Of a DNA stretch of 64,000 nucleotides, positions 18,227 through 26,733 are shown piece after piece; within the stretch, counting starts at the first letter, position 1, and every line of letters starts with the position of its first letter. The DNA is from Bradyrhizobium sp. 141 (lineage in GTDB: Bacteria; Pseudomonadota; Alphaproteobacteria; Rhizobiales; Xanthobacteraceae). The stretch is taken from assembly GCF_023074055.1 (NCBI RefSeq), contig NZ_JADPKR010000053.1, forward strand, positions 154,839 to 218,838, written 5' to 3'. The translations under genes and the position numbers were made by a program. The notes below the pieces were generated by a model. That model ran no database searches. It was given only the letters and a program-made list of their open reading frames with translations, and had not been told where the DNA came from.

Positions 18227-19885
18227 CTAGCCCACCGCTTTGGCAGCGGCACGGCCCGCATTGCGGCCCGAGAACAGGCAGCCGCCGAGGAACGTGCCTT
18301 CCAGCGAGCGATAGCCGTGCACCCCGCCGCCGCCGAAGCCGGCGGCTTCGCCGACCGCATAGAGGCCGGGAATGACGCTGCCCTCGCTGCCGAACACACG
18401 CGAGTCGAGATCGGTCTCGAAGCCGCCCAGCGTCTTGCGGGTGAGGATGTTGAGCTTGACCGCGATCAGCGGCCCCTGCGCGGGATCCAGGATCCGGTGT
18501 GGGGAGGCGGTGCGGATCAGCCTGTCGCCGATATAGCGGCGCGCATTGTGAATGTTCATCACCTGCGCGTCCTTGACGTAGGGATTGGCGATCTCGCGGT
18601 CGCGCGCCTCGATCTGCATCTTGATGTGCTCGAGCTTGAGAAGGTCGCTGCCGGCAAGCTTGTTCATCTCCACAACAAGGTCCTCGATCTTGTCGCGTAC
18701 GATGAAGTCGACACCGTGGCTTTTGAACGCTTCCACCGGCGCCGGTGCGCCCTTGTTGGTGGCGCGGCGCAAGGTCATGCGCCAGCTTTTGCCGGTCAGG
18801 TCGGGGTTCTGCTCCGAGCCTGACAGCGCAAACTCCTTCTTGATGATGCTCTGGGTCAGGACGAACCAGGAATAATCATAGCCCGTCGACATGATGTATT
18901 GGAGCTGGCCGAGCGTGTCGGAGCCCGGGAAGAGCGGCGCCGGCAGCCGCGTGCCTGTTGCGTCGAACCACATCGAGGACGGCCCGGGCAGGATGCGAAT
19001 GCCGTGGCGCGGCCAGATCGGTGACCAGTTCTGGATGCCCTCGACATAATGCCACATGCGGTCGCGATTGATCAGCCGCGCGCCTGATCTCTCCGTGATG
19101 CCGATCATGCGGCCGTCGACATGTTCGGGCACGCCGGAGATCATGAATTTCGGGGGATCACCGAGCCGCTTCGGCCAGTTCTGCCGGACCAGCTCGTGAT
19201 TGCCGCCGATGCCGCCGGAGGCGACGATCACGGCCTGCGCCTTCAGCGCGAACTCGCCGACCACGTTGCGAGAGGAGCTCTTGCCGCGCTCGATCGTATC
19301 AGGAGCGAGGACGGCGCCGCTGACGCCATCCACCGTGCCGTTGGTGATCGAGAGCGCGTCGACGCGGTGGCGGAACCTGAAACTCAGCCGGCCGCTGTTG
19401 GCGGCCTCTCGCGCGCGGCGCTCGAACGGCTCGACGATGCCGGGGCCGGTGCCCCAGGTGACGTGAAAGCGCGGCACGGAATTGCCGTGGCCCATCGCGT
19501 CGTAGCCGCCGCGCTCGGCCCAGCCGACCACGGGAAAGATGCGATGGCCCATGGCCCGCAGCCAGGCGCGCTTCTCGCCGGCTGCGAACGCCACATAGGC
19601 CTCGGCCCATTGCCGCGGCCAGAAATCCTCGTCGCGGTCGAAGCCGGCGGCACCGATCCAGTCCTGCATGGCCAGGTCGAAGGAATCCTTGATGCCGAGC
19701 CGGCGCTGCTCGGGCGAATCGACCAGGAACAATCCGCCGAACGACCAGAACGCCTGGCCGCCGAGCGACTGCTCGCCTTCCTGATCGACCACGATCACGC
19801 GCTTGCCCGCCTCGGCGATTTCGGTTGCGGCAACCAGTCCCGATAGTCCCGCGCCGACAACGATCACGTCCGTCTCTTCAGCCAT
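18227..19885 (-). CDS. FAD-binding dehydrogenase (KsdD-like/fumarate reductase fold)
   Basis: 552-residue flavoprotein. The N-terminal dinucleotide-binding motif VVGAGLSGLVAATEIAEAG follows residue 7. A glycine-rich GQAFWSFGG segment and VIVASGGIGGNHELVRQNWP (about 255) follow. The C-terminal FAD block GLYAVGEAAGFGGGGVHGYRSLEGTFLGG is intact. This is the layout of FAD-binding proteins called KsdD-like or putative FAD-binding dehydrogenase. Its electron acceptor and substrate are unknown. It heads an operon with the secreted esterase. The ATG is followed by an acidic EETDV start. Confidence 0.9.
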   Translation of the reverse strand: MAEETDVIVVGAGLSGLVAATEIAEAGKRVIVVDQEGEQSLGGQAFWSFGGLFLVDSPEQRRLGIKDSFDLAMQDWIGAAGFDRDEDFWPRQWAEAYVAFAAGEKRAWLRAMGHRIFPVVGWAERGGYDAMGHGNSVPRFHVTWGTGPGIVEPFERRAREAANSGRLSFRFRHRVDALSITNGTVDGVSGAVLAPDTIERGKSSSRNVVGEFALKAQAVIVASGGIGGNHELVRQNWPKRLGDPPKFMISGVPEHVDGRMIGITERSGARLINRDRMWHYVEGIQNWSPIWPRHGIRILPGPSSMWFDATGTRLPAPLFPGSDTLGQLQYIMSTGYDYSWFVLTQSIIKKEFALSGSEQNPDLTGKSWRMTLRRATNKGAPAPVEAFKSHGVDFIVRDKIEDLVVEMNKLAGSDLLKLEHIKMQIEARDREIANPYVKDAQVMNIHNARRYIGDRLIRTASPHRILDPAQGPLIAVKLNILTRKTLGGFETDLDSRVFGSEGSVIPGLYAVGEAAGFGGGGVHGYRSLEGTFLGGCLFSGRNAGRAAAKAVG

Positions 19886-20149
19886 GTATTTCCCCCACCC
19901 CTAGGTTCCCCTGTATTTGCCCGGATTGAAGCCGACGGTTGTAACTGAGATCAAGTGTGTGGCGCGCAAGACATCGTTAACTTGTTCCACTTTGGGATAG
20001 AGACCTTCCGAGTGCAGCGCGGACGCAACACTGGATTTGAATTTGTTTTGAGCGAGCCGGCCTGCCTAGACAAAACCTCGGTTACGACGGACGCTAGCCG
20101 TGCATCACCACCTGACAAGCAGATTCGAATTCGACCGGGGCGGGGGCCA

Positions 20150-20671
20150 ATGAAGTTTCTGACGGGGTTGCTTGCGGCGGTTCTGTTGATCGCTGGCATG
20201 GGGGCTTCTCACGCAGTGGTTCGGATCGCGGATGACCGCGGCGGCCGAATTGGAACCTATGTCGACAGGTACCAGGATCTGCGTCAGTCAGGCGAAACCG
20301 TCATCATCGACGGCCTCTGCGCCTCCGCCTGCACCATCGTCCTCGGCGCTATCCCGCATGACCGCATCTGCGTGACCTCGAGTGCGACGCTTGGCTTCCA
20401 CGCGGCCTGGGATTTCGGCAGCAATGGCCGCGCCGTCACCAATACCGAGGCGACTCAGATGCTTTATGCGATGTATCCCTCGCAGGTGAGGCGCTGGATC
20501 AACCAGCGCGGCGGTCTCACCCCGCACATGCTGTTCCTAAAGGGCAAGCAGCTCCAGGCCATGTACAAGCCCTGCTACCTGGATGCGCAGGCCTCGGCGA
20601 TCAAGCCGTCGCGACGGCCTCTCCCGCAGGCGGACCAGATCGAATCCGCCCGGGGCCAGCTCCTGCGTTGA
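20150..20671 (+). CDS. Secreted ClpP-like (COG3904-type) periplasmic protein
   Basis: 173-residue exported protein with a signal peptide (MKFLTGLLAAVLLIAGMGASHA). The segment TVIIDGLCASACTIVLGAIPHDRICVTSSATLGFHAAW resembles predicted periplasmic ClpP/crotonase-fold proteins. In these the serine in SACT would be the nucleophile and the histidine in GFHAA a partner. That relation is by eye and is inference. The tail is basic and Pro-rich. The start is the ATG at 20150 after GGGGCGGGGGCCA; a longer open frame upstream lacks a signal sequence. The 264 nt upstream (19886-20149) hold no gene I can support. Confidence 0.75.
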   Translation: MKFLTGLLAAVLLIAGMGASHAVVRIADDRGGRIGTYVDRYQDLRQSGETVIIDGLCASACTIVLGAIPHDRICVTSSATLGFHAAWDFGSNGRAVTNTEATQMLYAMYPSQVRRWINQRGGLTPHMLFLKGKQLQAMYKPCYLDAQASAIKPSRRPLPQADQIESARGQLLR

Positions 20672-20703
20672 CGTTCTCGGCCTGACTGGGTCGTTCTGGC
20701 CCG

Positions 20704-20768
20704 CCCGCGGCGCCTTTCCCTGCAGGCGGCGCCTTCCCTGCTGGCGGCGCCTTGCCCGCAGGCGGGCC
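20704..20768. repeat. Tandem ~18-bp GC-rich repeat
   Basis: Three to four units of a GGCGGCGCCTTCCCTGC-like 17-18-mer in tandem, with single-base differences. It follows the stop of the ClpP-like gene and ends 50 bp before the small membrane protein gene. It translates as Pro/Ala/Gly-rich repeats on both strands, but no gene covers it. Confidence 0.7.
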
Positions 20769-20817
20769 GAAGCTTATCTGAGGGTTGGGAACCCGGGCTT
20801 TTGCCCCCATCATTGCC

Positions 20818-21012
20818 ATGGCTCAACCACTGCACCCGACGCACCCGCTACAGGACAATTCGCCCACTGCCGGCCGGACGCCGTCCGTGCTGCTGTGGGT
20901 GGGTGCGGCGATCGGTGGATTGCTCGTGCTCGGCGCGCTGGCGCTGTGGTTCCACTACGGCACGCAGATGTTCTTCGAAATGATCAGGACCGGTTTCGCC
21001 GCCTGCTTCTGA
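20818..21012 (+). CDS. Small single-pass membrane protein upstream of SCO
   Basis: 64-residue protein. A polar Pro/Thr/Gln-rich N-terminus is followed by one hydrophobic helix (SVLLWVGAAIGGLLVLGALALW). The tail reads FHYGTQMFFEMIRTGFAACF. I do not recognise a family. It lies 24 nt ahead of the SCO gene, so it is probably co-transcribed and could assist copper delivery or oxidase assembly. That role is inference from position only. The start is the ATG at 20818; the next in-frame start upstream has no better signal. Confidence 0.6.
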   Translation: MAQPLHPTHPLQDNSPTAGRTPSVLLWVGAAIGGLLVLGALALWFHYGTQMFFEMIRTGFAACF

Positions 21013-21036
21013 TCCCCGACAGGAAGTTTTCCGCCC

Positions 21037-21627
21037 ATGAGTTCCGCCACCCGTCCGCTGGTGATCGCGACCGCCTTCGCCGCAAGCCTCGTTGTCGGGC
21101 TCCTGATCATGTTCTGGGCCATGGGCGGGGTCAGCAAGGTGGCGCAGCCGGCCGCGATCGGCGGCCCGTTCCAGCTCACCGACCAGAACGGCAAGGCCGT
21201 CACCGACAAGAGCCTCAAGGGCAAGCCGACCCTGATCTTCTTCGGCTACACCCATTGCCCCGACGTCTGTCCGACATCGCTGTTCGAGATCTCGGAAGTG
21301 CTGCGGGCGATGGGCAAGGATGCCGACAAGGTCAATGCCATCTTCATCTCGGTCGATCCCGAGCGCGATACGCCGGCGACCATGAAGGAGTATCTGTCGA
21401 GCTTCGATCCGCATCTCGAAGGCCTCAGCGGCGACCCCGCCGAGACCGCCAAGGTCATCACCTCCTATCGGGTCTACGCCAAGAAGGTCCCGACCAAGGA
21501 CGGCGACTACACCATGGACCACACCGCGCTGATCTATCTGATGGACCGCGATGGCCGCTTCGTCTCCCCGTTCAATTTGAAGCGCACCCCGGAAGAAGCG
21601 GCGGCTGATTTGAAGAAGTATCTCTGA
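21037..21627 (+). CDS. SCO1/SenC family copper chaperone
   Basis: Membrane-anchored thioredoxin-fold protein of 196 residues. It helps build the CuA centre of cytochrome oxidase or handles periplasmic thiol redox. One N-terminal anchor helix covers about residues 10-33. The copper-binding CPDVCP motif is at about 72-77. The third ligand, a histidine, is in YTMDHTALIYLMD near 161. No oxidase structural genes are nearby. A small membrane protein precedes it by 24 nt. Confidence 0.94.
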   Translation: MSSATRPLVIATAFAASLVVGLLIMFWAMGGVSKVAQPAAIGGPFQLTDQNGKAVTDKSLKGKPTLIFFGYTHCPDVCPTSLFEISEVLRAMGKDADKVNAIFISVDPERDTPATMKEYLSSFDPHLEGLSGDPAETAKVITSYRVYAKKVPTKDGDYTMDHTALIYLMDRDGRFVSPFNLKRTPEEAAADLKKYL

Positions 21628-21659
21628 GGACCTTGTCCAGACGCAGCTGCTTCTCCGTG

Positions 21660-21784
21660 GTCATGGCCGGGCTTGTCCCGGCCATCCACGTTCTGGGGCA
21701 GGCTAGGAAAGTTCGTGGATGCCCGGGCCTTCGCCTCGCCGAAGCGGCTTCGGCCGCGCAGGCGGGACAAGCCCGGGCATGACG
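21660..21784. repeat. Family A element A4 with 39-bp internal insertion
   Basis: The copy is 125 bp rather than about 85. The right palindrome GATGCCCGG|GACAAG is interrupted at 21727-21765 by a 39-bp segment. That segment contains its own 7-bp hairpin, GCCGAAG-CGG-CTTCGGC. The remaining halves match the other copies. Confidence 0.8.
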
Positions 21785-21860
21785 GGCGAGAGACCTTTAC
21801 CCAGCCTATAATCCGCGTTCGCGTTCCTGCCGGGATGGTCTATAAGGCCCTCCGATCTCA

Positions 21861-22820
21861 ATGACATTCGTTCATTTCCGGCCGATGGCTCCATCGCACC
21901 AGGCGAAATCGTCCCAATCTGCCCGTAGCTTGCTGATGGCGCTGGCCGTCGGCACCTGCCTGCTCACGGGCCTGCCCGCCGCCGAGGCTCAGGCTCCTGC
22001 CAAGCGGCCCCCGGCGGCACCTCAGGCCACGCCGCAGGTCGCGCCCCAGGCCGCCCCGCAGGCCGTGCCCGGCTTCTGGGATCCGCGGCGGCGACCGGAA
22101 CGGCCGGACCTGTCGCGTCTGACCGTGATCCGCTTCCTGACCGAGACCGACTATCCGCCGTTCAATTACACCGGCGCTGACGGCAATCCCGCCGGCTTCA
22201 ATGTCGATCTCGCCCGGGCGCTGTGCGAGGAGATCAAGGTCACCTGCACCGTGCAGATGCGCCGCTTCGAGACGCTGGTCGATGCGCTCTCCTCCAACCG
22301 CGGCGATGCCATCATCGCTTCGATGGCGGTGAGCCCGCAGCTGCGCGCCCGGGTCGACTTCACCGATCCCTACTACCGCGTGCCGGCGCGCTTCGCCTCG
22401 CGCAAGGACGCGGTGATGCCGGAAATCCGGCCTGAATATCTCGAGGGCAAGAAGGTCGGCGTCATCGCCGGCTCCGCGCACGAGGCCTATCTCAAGGCCA
22501 TGTTCACCGACGCCGAGCTGCATCCCTATCCCAACGACGACGCGATGCGCGCCGCTTTGCGCAAGGGCGAGGTCGATTTCATCTTCGGCGACGCCATCTC
22601 GCTCGCGTTCTGGATCAACGGCACCGATTCCGGCGATTGCTGTGCCTTCTCCGGCGGTCCCTTCGTCGAGAGTCGTTTCTTCGGCGAAGGCATCGGCATC
22701 GCCGTGCGCAAGGGCAACGACGTGCTGCGCCAGGCCCTGAACTGGGCGCTGTTCCGCGTCTGGGAAAAAGGCCGCTACACCGATCTGTGGCTGCGGTATT
22801 TTTCGGTGAGCCCGTTTTAA
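21861..22820 (+). CDS. Periplasmic amino-acid-type solute-binding protein
   Basis: 319-residue exported protein of the extracellular solute-binding family 3 (PBPb). After a signal region there is a Pro/Ala/Gln-rich linker (about 38-75). The binding domain starts at TVIRFLTETDYPPFNYTGADGNPAGFNVDLARALC and contains the usual MASMAVSPQLRARVDFTDPYY block. No permease or ATPase gene is adjacent, so it is an orphan binding protein. The start could be the first ATG or the one at 21885. Confidence 0.88.
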   Translation: MTFVHFRPMAPSHQAKSSQSARSLLMALAVGTCLLTGLPAAEAQAPAKRPPAAPQATPQVAPQAAPQAVPGFWDPRRRPERPDLSRLTVIRFLTETDYPPFNYTGADGNPAGFNVDLARALCEEIKVTCTVQMRRFETLVDALSSNRGDAIIASMAVSPQLRARVDFTDPYYRVPARFASRKDAVMPEIRPEYLEGKKVGVIAGSAHEAYLKAMFTDAELHPYPNDDAMRAALRKGEVDFIFGDAISLAFWINGTDSGDCCAFSGGPFVESRFFGEGIGIAVRKGNDVLRQALNWALFRVWEKGRYTDLWLRYFSVSPF

Positions 22821-22850
22821 TTCCACTGCTCTTGCGGCGAGCGAGCTGCC

Positions 22851-22961
22851 GTAGGGTGGGCAAAGGCGCGTAAGCGCCGTGCCCACGTCTTCGGAATGGT
22901 GGGCACGCTTCCGCCTTCGCTCTTCGAGCTACGGCGGACAAGTCGCTTTGCCCACCCTACG
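22851..22961. repeat. Family B element B1 carrying a 33-bp insert
   Basis: The outer arms GTAGGGTGGGCAAAG and CTTTGCCCACCCTAC are inverted repeats, as in the four other B copies. The right arm reads CGCTTC|GCT with 33 extra bases (22912-22944) inserted at the bar. The same 33 bases, with one mismatch, are inserted at the same CGCTTC|GCT junction in family C copy C3 (55603-55635). Confidence 0.85.
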
Positions 22962-23054
22962 ATTCTCGCAATGACGGTGGAGGCGCCTGCACCCCCTCAC
23001 AAATTGCATTCTGCCCGGAAATCGCTATTTTCCGCGACCCGGAGGCCCTTCTTG

Positions 23055-24698
23055 ATGTCCGTTATCGATCCCAACATGAACCCGAGCGATTTGCGTGCGC
23101 TCGCCGAACAATCCAACGCCTGGCCGTTCGAGCAGGCGAAGGCCATTGTCGCGCGGCTGAAGAAGAGCCCGAAGGACGAGGTGCTGTTCGAGACCGGCTA
23201 CGGGCCGTCAGGCCTGCCGCATATCGGCACGTTCGGTGAGGTCGCGCGCACCTCGATGGTACGGCACGCTTTCCACGTGCTGACCGAGGACAAGATCAAG
23301 ACACGCCTGCTCGCCTTCTCCGACGACATGGACGGGTTTCGGAAAGTGCCCGACAACGTCCCCAACAAGGAGATGCTGGCCGAGCATCTCGGCAAGCCGC
23401 TGACGCGGGTGCCGGATCCGTTCTCGAACGAATATCCGTCGTTCGGGCACCACAACAATGCGCGGCTGCGCGCGTTCCTCGATCATTTCGGCTTCGACTA
23501 CGAGTTCGCGAGCTCGACCGACTACTACACATCAGGCCGCTTCGACGCGACGTTGCTGAAGATGCTCGCCGCCTACGACAAGGTGATGGCGATCATCCTG
23601 CCGACGCTCGGTCCCGATCGCCGCGCGACCTATTCGCCGTTCCTCCCGATCAGCAAGACGACGGGTGTCGTGCTGCAGGTGCCGATGATCCGGCGCGACG
23701 TCGCGGCTGGCACGGTGACCTATGTCGACCCTGATACGAACCAGGAAGTCGAAACATCAGTCACCGGCGGCAACGTCAAGTGTCAGTGGAAGGCCGACTG
23801 GGCGATGCGCTGGGTCGCGCTCGGCGTCGACTACGAGATGGCCGGCAAGGACCTGATTGATTCGGTGAAGCTGTCCGGCGCGATCGCCAGGGCGCTCGGC
23901 GCCACGCCGCCCGAAGGCTTCAATTACGAGCTCTTCCTCGACGAGCAGGGCCAGAAGATCTCGAAGTCCAAGGGCAACGGCCTCACCATCGACGAATGGC
24001 TGCGCTACGCCTCGCCGGAATCGCTGTCGCTGTTCATGTATCGCGAGCCGAAGGCGGCCAAGCGACTCTATTTCGACGTCATCCCGCGCAACGTCGACGA
24101 CTATCAGCAGTTCATCGACGGCTTTGCCAAGCAGGATGGCAAGCAGCAGCTCGGCAATCCGATCTGGCACATCCACAACGGCCATCCGCCGAAGGGCGAC
24201 ATGCCCGTCACCTTCCAGCTTCTGCTGACGCTGGTGTCGTCGTCGAACGCAGAGAATGCCGAGACGCTGTGGGGCTTCATCGGCCGCTACCGCCCGGGCG
24301 TGAGCCCCCAGACGCATCCGAAGCTCGACGCCATGGTCGGCTACGCCATCAATTATTATCGCGACTTCGTCGCGCCGACGAAGCAATTCCGCGTCCCCAC
24401 GGAGACCGAGCGCGCCGCACTTCAAGACCTGCGCGATGCGCTGTCACAGCTTGGGCCGGACGCATCGGCCGAGGACATCCAGAACGTCGTCTACGAGATC
24501 GGCCGCCGCGAGCCGTTCCTCGATCAGGTCAAGAAGGGCAAGGACGGCCGGCCCGGCGTCACGCTGGACTGGTTCAACATGCTCTATCAGGTCCTGCTCG
24601 GCCAGGAGAAGGGCCCGCGCTTCGGCTCCTTCGTCGCGGTGTACGGCGTGCAGAACGCGGTCAACATGATCGACGGCGCGCTGGCGCGGAGTGCGTGA
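23055..24698 (+). CDS. lysK: Lysyl-tRNA synthetase, class I
   Basis: Charges tRNA-Lys. This is the class I type found in archaea, alphaproteobacteria and some others, not the usual class II enzyme. It has 547 residues. The HIGH motif appears as [10 protein letters not shown] near residue 51 and the KMSKS motif as KISKSKG near 301. The family's cysteine-free alpha-helical anticodon-binding C-terminus follows. The start ATG at 23055 is preceded by GGAGG 9-10 nt upstream. An open extension to 22896 runs back through repeat B1 and was rejected. Confidence 0.96.
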   Translation: MSVIDPNMNPSDLRALAEQSNAWPFEQAKAIVARLKKSPKDEVLFETGYGPSGLPHIGTFGEVARTSMVRHAFHVLTEDKIKTRLLAFSDDMDGFRKVPDNVPNKEMLAEHLGKPLTRVPDPFSNEYPSFGHHNNARLRAFLDHFGFDYEFASSTDYYTSGRFDATLLKMLAAYDKVMAIILPTLGPDRRATYSPFLPISKTTGVVLQVPMIRRDVAAGTVTYVDPDTNQEVETSVTGGNVKCQWKADWAMRWVALGVDYEMAGKDLIDSVKLSGAIARALGATPPEGFNYELFLDEQGQKISKSKGNGLTIDEWLRYASPESLSLFMYREPKAAKRLYFDVIPRNVDDYQQFIDGFAKQDGKQQLGNPIWHIHNGHPPKGDMPVTFQLLLTLVSSSNAENAETLWGFIGRYRPGVSPQTHPKLDAMVGYAINYYRDFVAPTKQFRVPTETERAALQDLRDALSQLGPDASAEDIQNVVYEIGRREPFLDQVKKGKDGRPGVTLDWFNMLYQVLLGQEKGPRFGSFVAVYGVQNAVNMIDGALARSA

Positions 24699-24705
24699 GG
24701 CTCTT

Positions 24706-24793
24706 GTAGCCCGGATGGAGCGAAGCGAAATCCGGGGGTCTTCACGAGCGGCATCAGCGGTCCCGGATTGCGCTTCGCTCCATCCGGGCTACG
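24706..24793. repeat. Family C palindromic element, copy C1
   Basis: Inverted arms GTAGCCCGGATGGAGCGAAG and CTTCGCTCCATCCGGGCTAC enclose a short loop region. It lies in the convergent gap between lysK and the carbonic anhydrase gene. Other copies are at 29672-29756 and 55535-55652. Confidence 0.9.
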
Positions 24794-24803
24794 AGACTTC
24801 CGC

Positions 24804-25556
24804 TCAAATCGACCGCAGCACGTAACGCCGATTATCCTTCTGCACCGGGCGCGCGTTCATCGGATAGAGCTTTGCGAAGGCGGCGACATCCGTGGCCGAG
24901 ACCTGGATCGGGTCGGTCAGCAGCAGCCATTCGACCACCTCCGAGCAGGGCGGCGTCGTCAGCGAGCCGGGATAGCGGAAATAGCTGAGCCGCTGCGGCA
25001 GCATGGCGTGGGGATCGATGCCCGCATCCGCCTTCACCGCGGGGCCTTCCGCCGTCGGCATGGTCTTGACGATCTTGCCGAAGGCCGCGTTCGGCCTGCC
25101 CTCGGCCATCAGCACGCCGACCACGGCGAGCCCGCCGGCCTCGTTGCGATGGACGAAATGCGCCTCCATCGGAAAATTCTTGCCGCCGATCATGTGCTCG
25201 CTCGGCCGGTGGAAGTGCACCTGAAGCAGCTTGTACTTGACGTTGCCGAGCATGAGTGTGCTGCCCTCGGCGAAGTCGAGCTGGATCGTATGCCCGTTGT
25301 TCACGATGGTGTCGGCGCTGTTGCCCCAGTTCAGCTTCAACGCAGGCAATTGCGACTTGACGGTCGCCTCGATGTCGATCGGGGATTGTTGCAGGCCGAT
25401 ACCGCAGGCCTTGTTGGCCGCGTCGAGATCGCCCCATTTGGCCGGAGCGCCGGCGCCCTCATAGCTCCAATGCGCGCCTTCGGCGGCGAAGGCCGGCTTG
25501 CAGAGCGGACAGAGCGCAAGACCCGCCAGGGCCTTCAACGCGTGACGGCGATTCAT
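24804..25556 (-). CDS. cah: Alpha-class carbonic anhydrase, periplasmic
   Basis: Zinc enzyme interconverting CO2 and bicarbonate in the periplasm, 250 residues. The N-terminus MNRRHALKALAGLAL is twin-arginine-like and cleavage is likely after FAA (residue 25). Zinc histidines are in QVHFHRPSEH (about 112-121) and EAHFVH (about 131-136). The QSPIDI, LTTPPCSEVVEWLL and NARPVQ blocks typical of alpha enzymes are all present. It is a single-gene unit. Confidence 0.95.
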   Translation of the reverse strand: MNRRHALKALAGLALCPLCKPAFAAEGAHWSYEGAGAPAKWGDLDAANKACGIGLQQSPIDIEATVKSQLPALKLNWGNSADTIVNNGHTIQLDFAEGSTLMLGNVKYKLLQVHFHRPSEHMIGGKNFPMEAHFVHRNEAGGLAVVGVLMAEGRPNAAFGKIVKTMPTAEGPAVKADAGIDPHAMLPQRLSYFRYPGSLTTPPCSEVVEWLLLTDPIQVSATDVAAFAKLYPMNARPVQKDNRRYVLRSI

Positions 25557-25661
25557 TGTATTCCCCTAAGATAAAGCTGGAGCGGTAATATGCCGCAACC
25601 TATGCGAGAGGGCCGGTGAGTCGCAATGGCGATCGGGGACGATCGCGAGCTCGCGGCAGGT

Positions 25662-26273
25662 TCACGCCTTCTGGCGGAATGTCTCCAGCACGGCCGCGAC
25701 GATCTTCTGTCCGTTTCTGCGCAGCTTCCTGGAATCGTCCGCGTGCGGGAGCAACAGCCCGATCTTGCAGATCATGGCGTCGATCATCCGGCTCAGCAGA
25801 TCGACATCGTCCGCGTTCAATTCGCCATCGCGCTTCAGGGCCCGCAACGTCGCGATCAGCAGCGCGGTCGGATAGGTCTCCTCGATCTCGCGATAGCGCG
25901 GCTCGCCGAGCACGGCCTGCGCTTCCTGGATGACGATGCGCGCATAGTCCGGCTCTTCGCAGGCATCGAGATAGGCGTCGATGCCGGCGCTGAGACGATC
26001 CCAGATCTTGCGCTCGCCCCGTGCCGCGGCCTCGATCCTGGCTGCGGCCTCGCGCTGCATGGCGACCACCACGGCGTCGAACAGTGCCTTCTTGTCCTCG
26101 AAGTGATGGTAGAACGCGCCGCGCGTGACCCGCGCCGCCCGCGAGATCGCCTCCATGCCGGCCGCCTGAAATCCGTTGGCCGCAAACGCCTCGCGGCCAG
26201 CATCGAGCAGCGCCTGCCGCGTGGCCTCGCTGTACTCTTCCCGACGACTCTTCGGAGGATCCTTCGTCCGCAT
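25662..26273 (-). CDS. TetR/AcrR family transcriptional regulator
   Basis: 203-residue repressor. The N-terminal helix-turn-helix is AMEAISRAARVTRGAFYHHFEDKKALFDAV (about 34-65) and the variable ligand-binding C-terminus is helical. It starts at the ATG 26273, since the upstream in-frame ATG at 26315 lies inside the promoter region. It is divergent from a broken SnoaL gene and the DUF3237 gene. A 17-bp palindrome at 26319-26335 overlaps the opposing promoter, so it probably represses that unit and itself (inference). Confidence 0.93.
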   Translation of the reverse strand: MRTKDPPKSRREEYSEATRQALLDAGREAFAANGFQAAGMEAISRAARVTRGAFYHHFEDKKALFDAVVVAMQREAAARIEAAARGERKIWDRLSAGIDAYLDACEEPDYARIVIQEAQAVLGEPRYREIEETYPTALLIATLRALKRDGELNADDVDLLSRMIDAMICKIGLLLPHADDSRKLRRNGQKIVAAVLETFRQKA

Positions 26274-26290
26274 CGCGCGCAACCTAATAC

Positions 26291-26320
26291 TTGACGCGCA
26301 GGTATCAAACCGCATATAAC
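26291..26320 (+). promoter_or_regulatory. Sigma-70-like promoter of the 26.4-27.2 kb unit
   Basis: The -35 box TTGACG is at 26291-26296 and the -10 box TATAAC at 26315-26320, 18 nt apart. It points rightward to the SnoaL remnant and DUF3237. The start site would fall in the adjoining palindrome. Confidence 0.65.
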
Positions 26321-26335
26321 ATACATAATGTATGT
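26319..26335. promoter_or_regulatory. Probable TetR operator
   Basis: ACATACATAATGTATGT is a perfect 17-bp dyad around a central base. It is AT-rich in a GC-rich genome and sits just downstream of the -10 box at 26315-26320, between the divergent TetR gene and its neighbour. This is the classical position of a self-controlled TetR operator. Confidence 0.75.
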
Positions 26336-26366
26336 ATTAGACACGTTGGATGTACAGAGGCGAGCG

Positions 26367-26688
26367 ATGGACGGCAAACGCATGTTCGAGCTGGCGGATA
26401 GGCTGGCGATCGCGAAGAGCCGGCAGGATGTCGCTGCGGCGCTGGAGGTTCTGCATCCGGATATGGTGCTGGAGACGCCGGCCTTCGGCACCCGGGTGCA
26501 GGGCCTCGCGGACAACGAGCGCATCCTGACGCGCCGAGCTGCCGGTGTTCATCACCTTTGCCTTTCGTGACGACAGAATCGCGCATGAACGCTTCGTCTT
26601 CGATCTCTCCGAGCTCTGCGCCCAATCCGGCGTCTCGACCGATGCGGTCAGGCGCAAGCTGTTTGGCGACACCGTGCAGGCGGCCTAG
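26367..26688 (+). pseudogene. SnoaL-like protein gene broken by internal deletion
   Basis: The N-terminal part (26367 to about 26534) encodes MDGKRMFELADRLAIAKSRQ and onward to LADNERILTR, then runs out of frame to a stop at 26570. In the +1 frame, 26536-26688 encodes ELPVFITFAFRDDRIAHERF and onward to RRKLFGDTVQAA and a stop. Together the pieces form the two ends of an NTF2-like protein, but the middle (some 45-55 residues by comparison with typical lengths) is missing at about 26534. A deletion with frame loss explains this best. The regulatory region and start codon are intact. Confidence 0.8.
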
Positions 26689-26733
26689 ATCGCTGACACC
26701 CTTCCGTCCACGACTACCGGGGAGCATCAGACC

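Noticed and set aside
22896..23054. N-terminal extension of class I LysRS
   Set aside because: The frame is open only because repeat B1 happens to be in phase. The ATG at 23055 has GGAGG and matches the family start.
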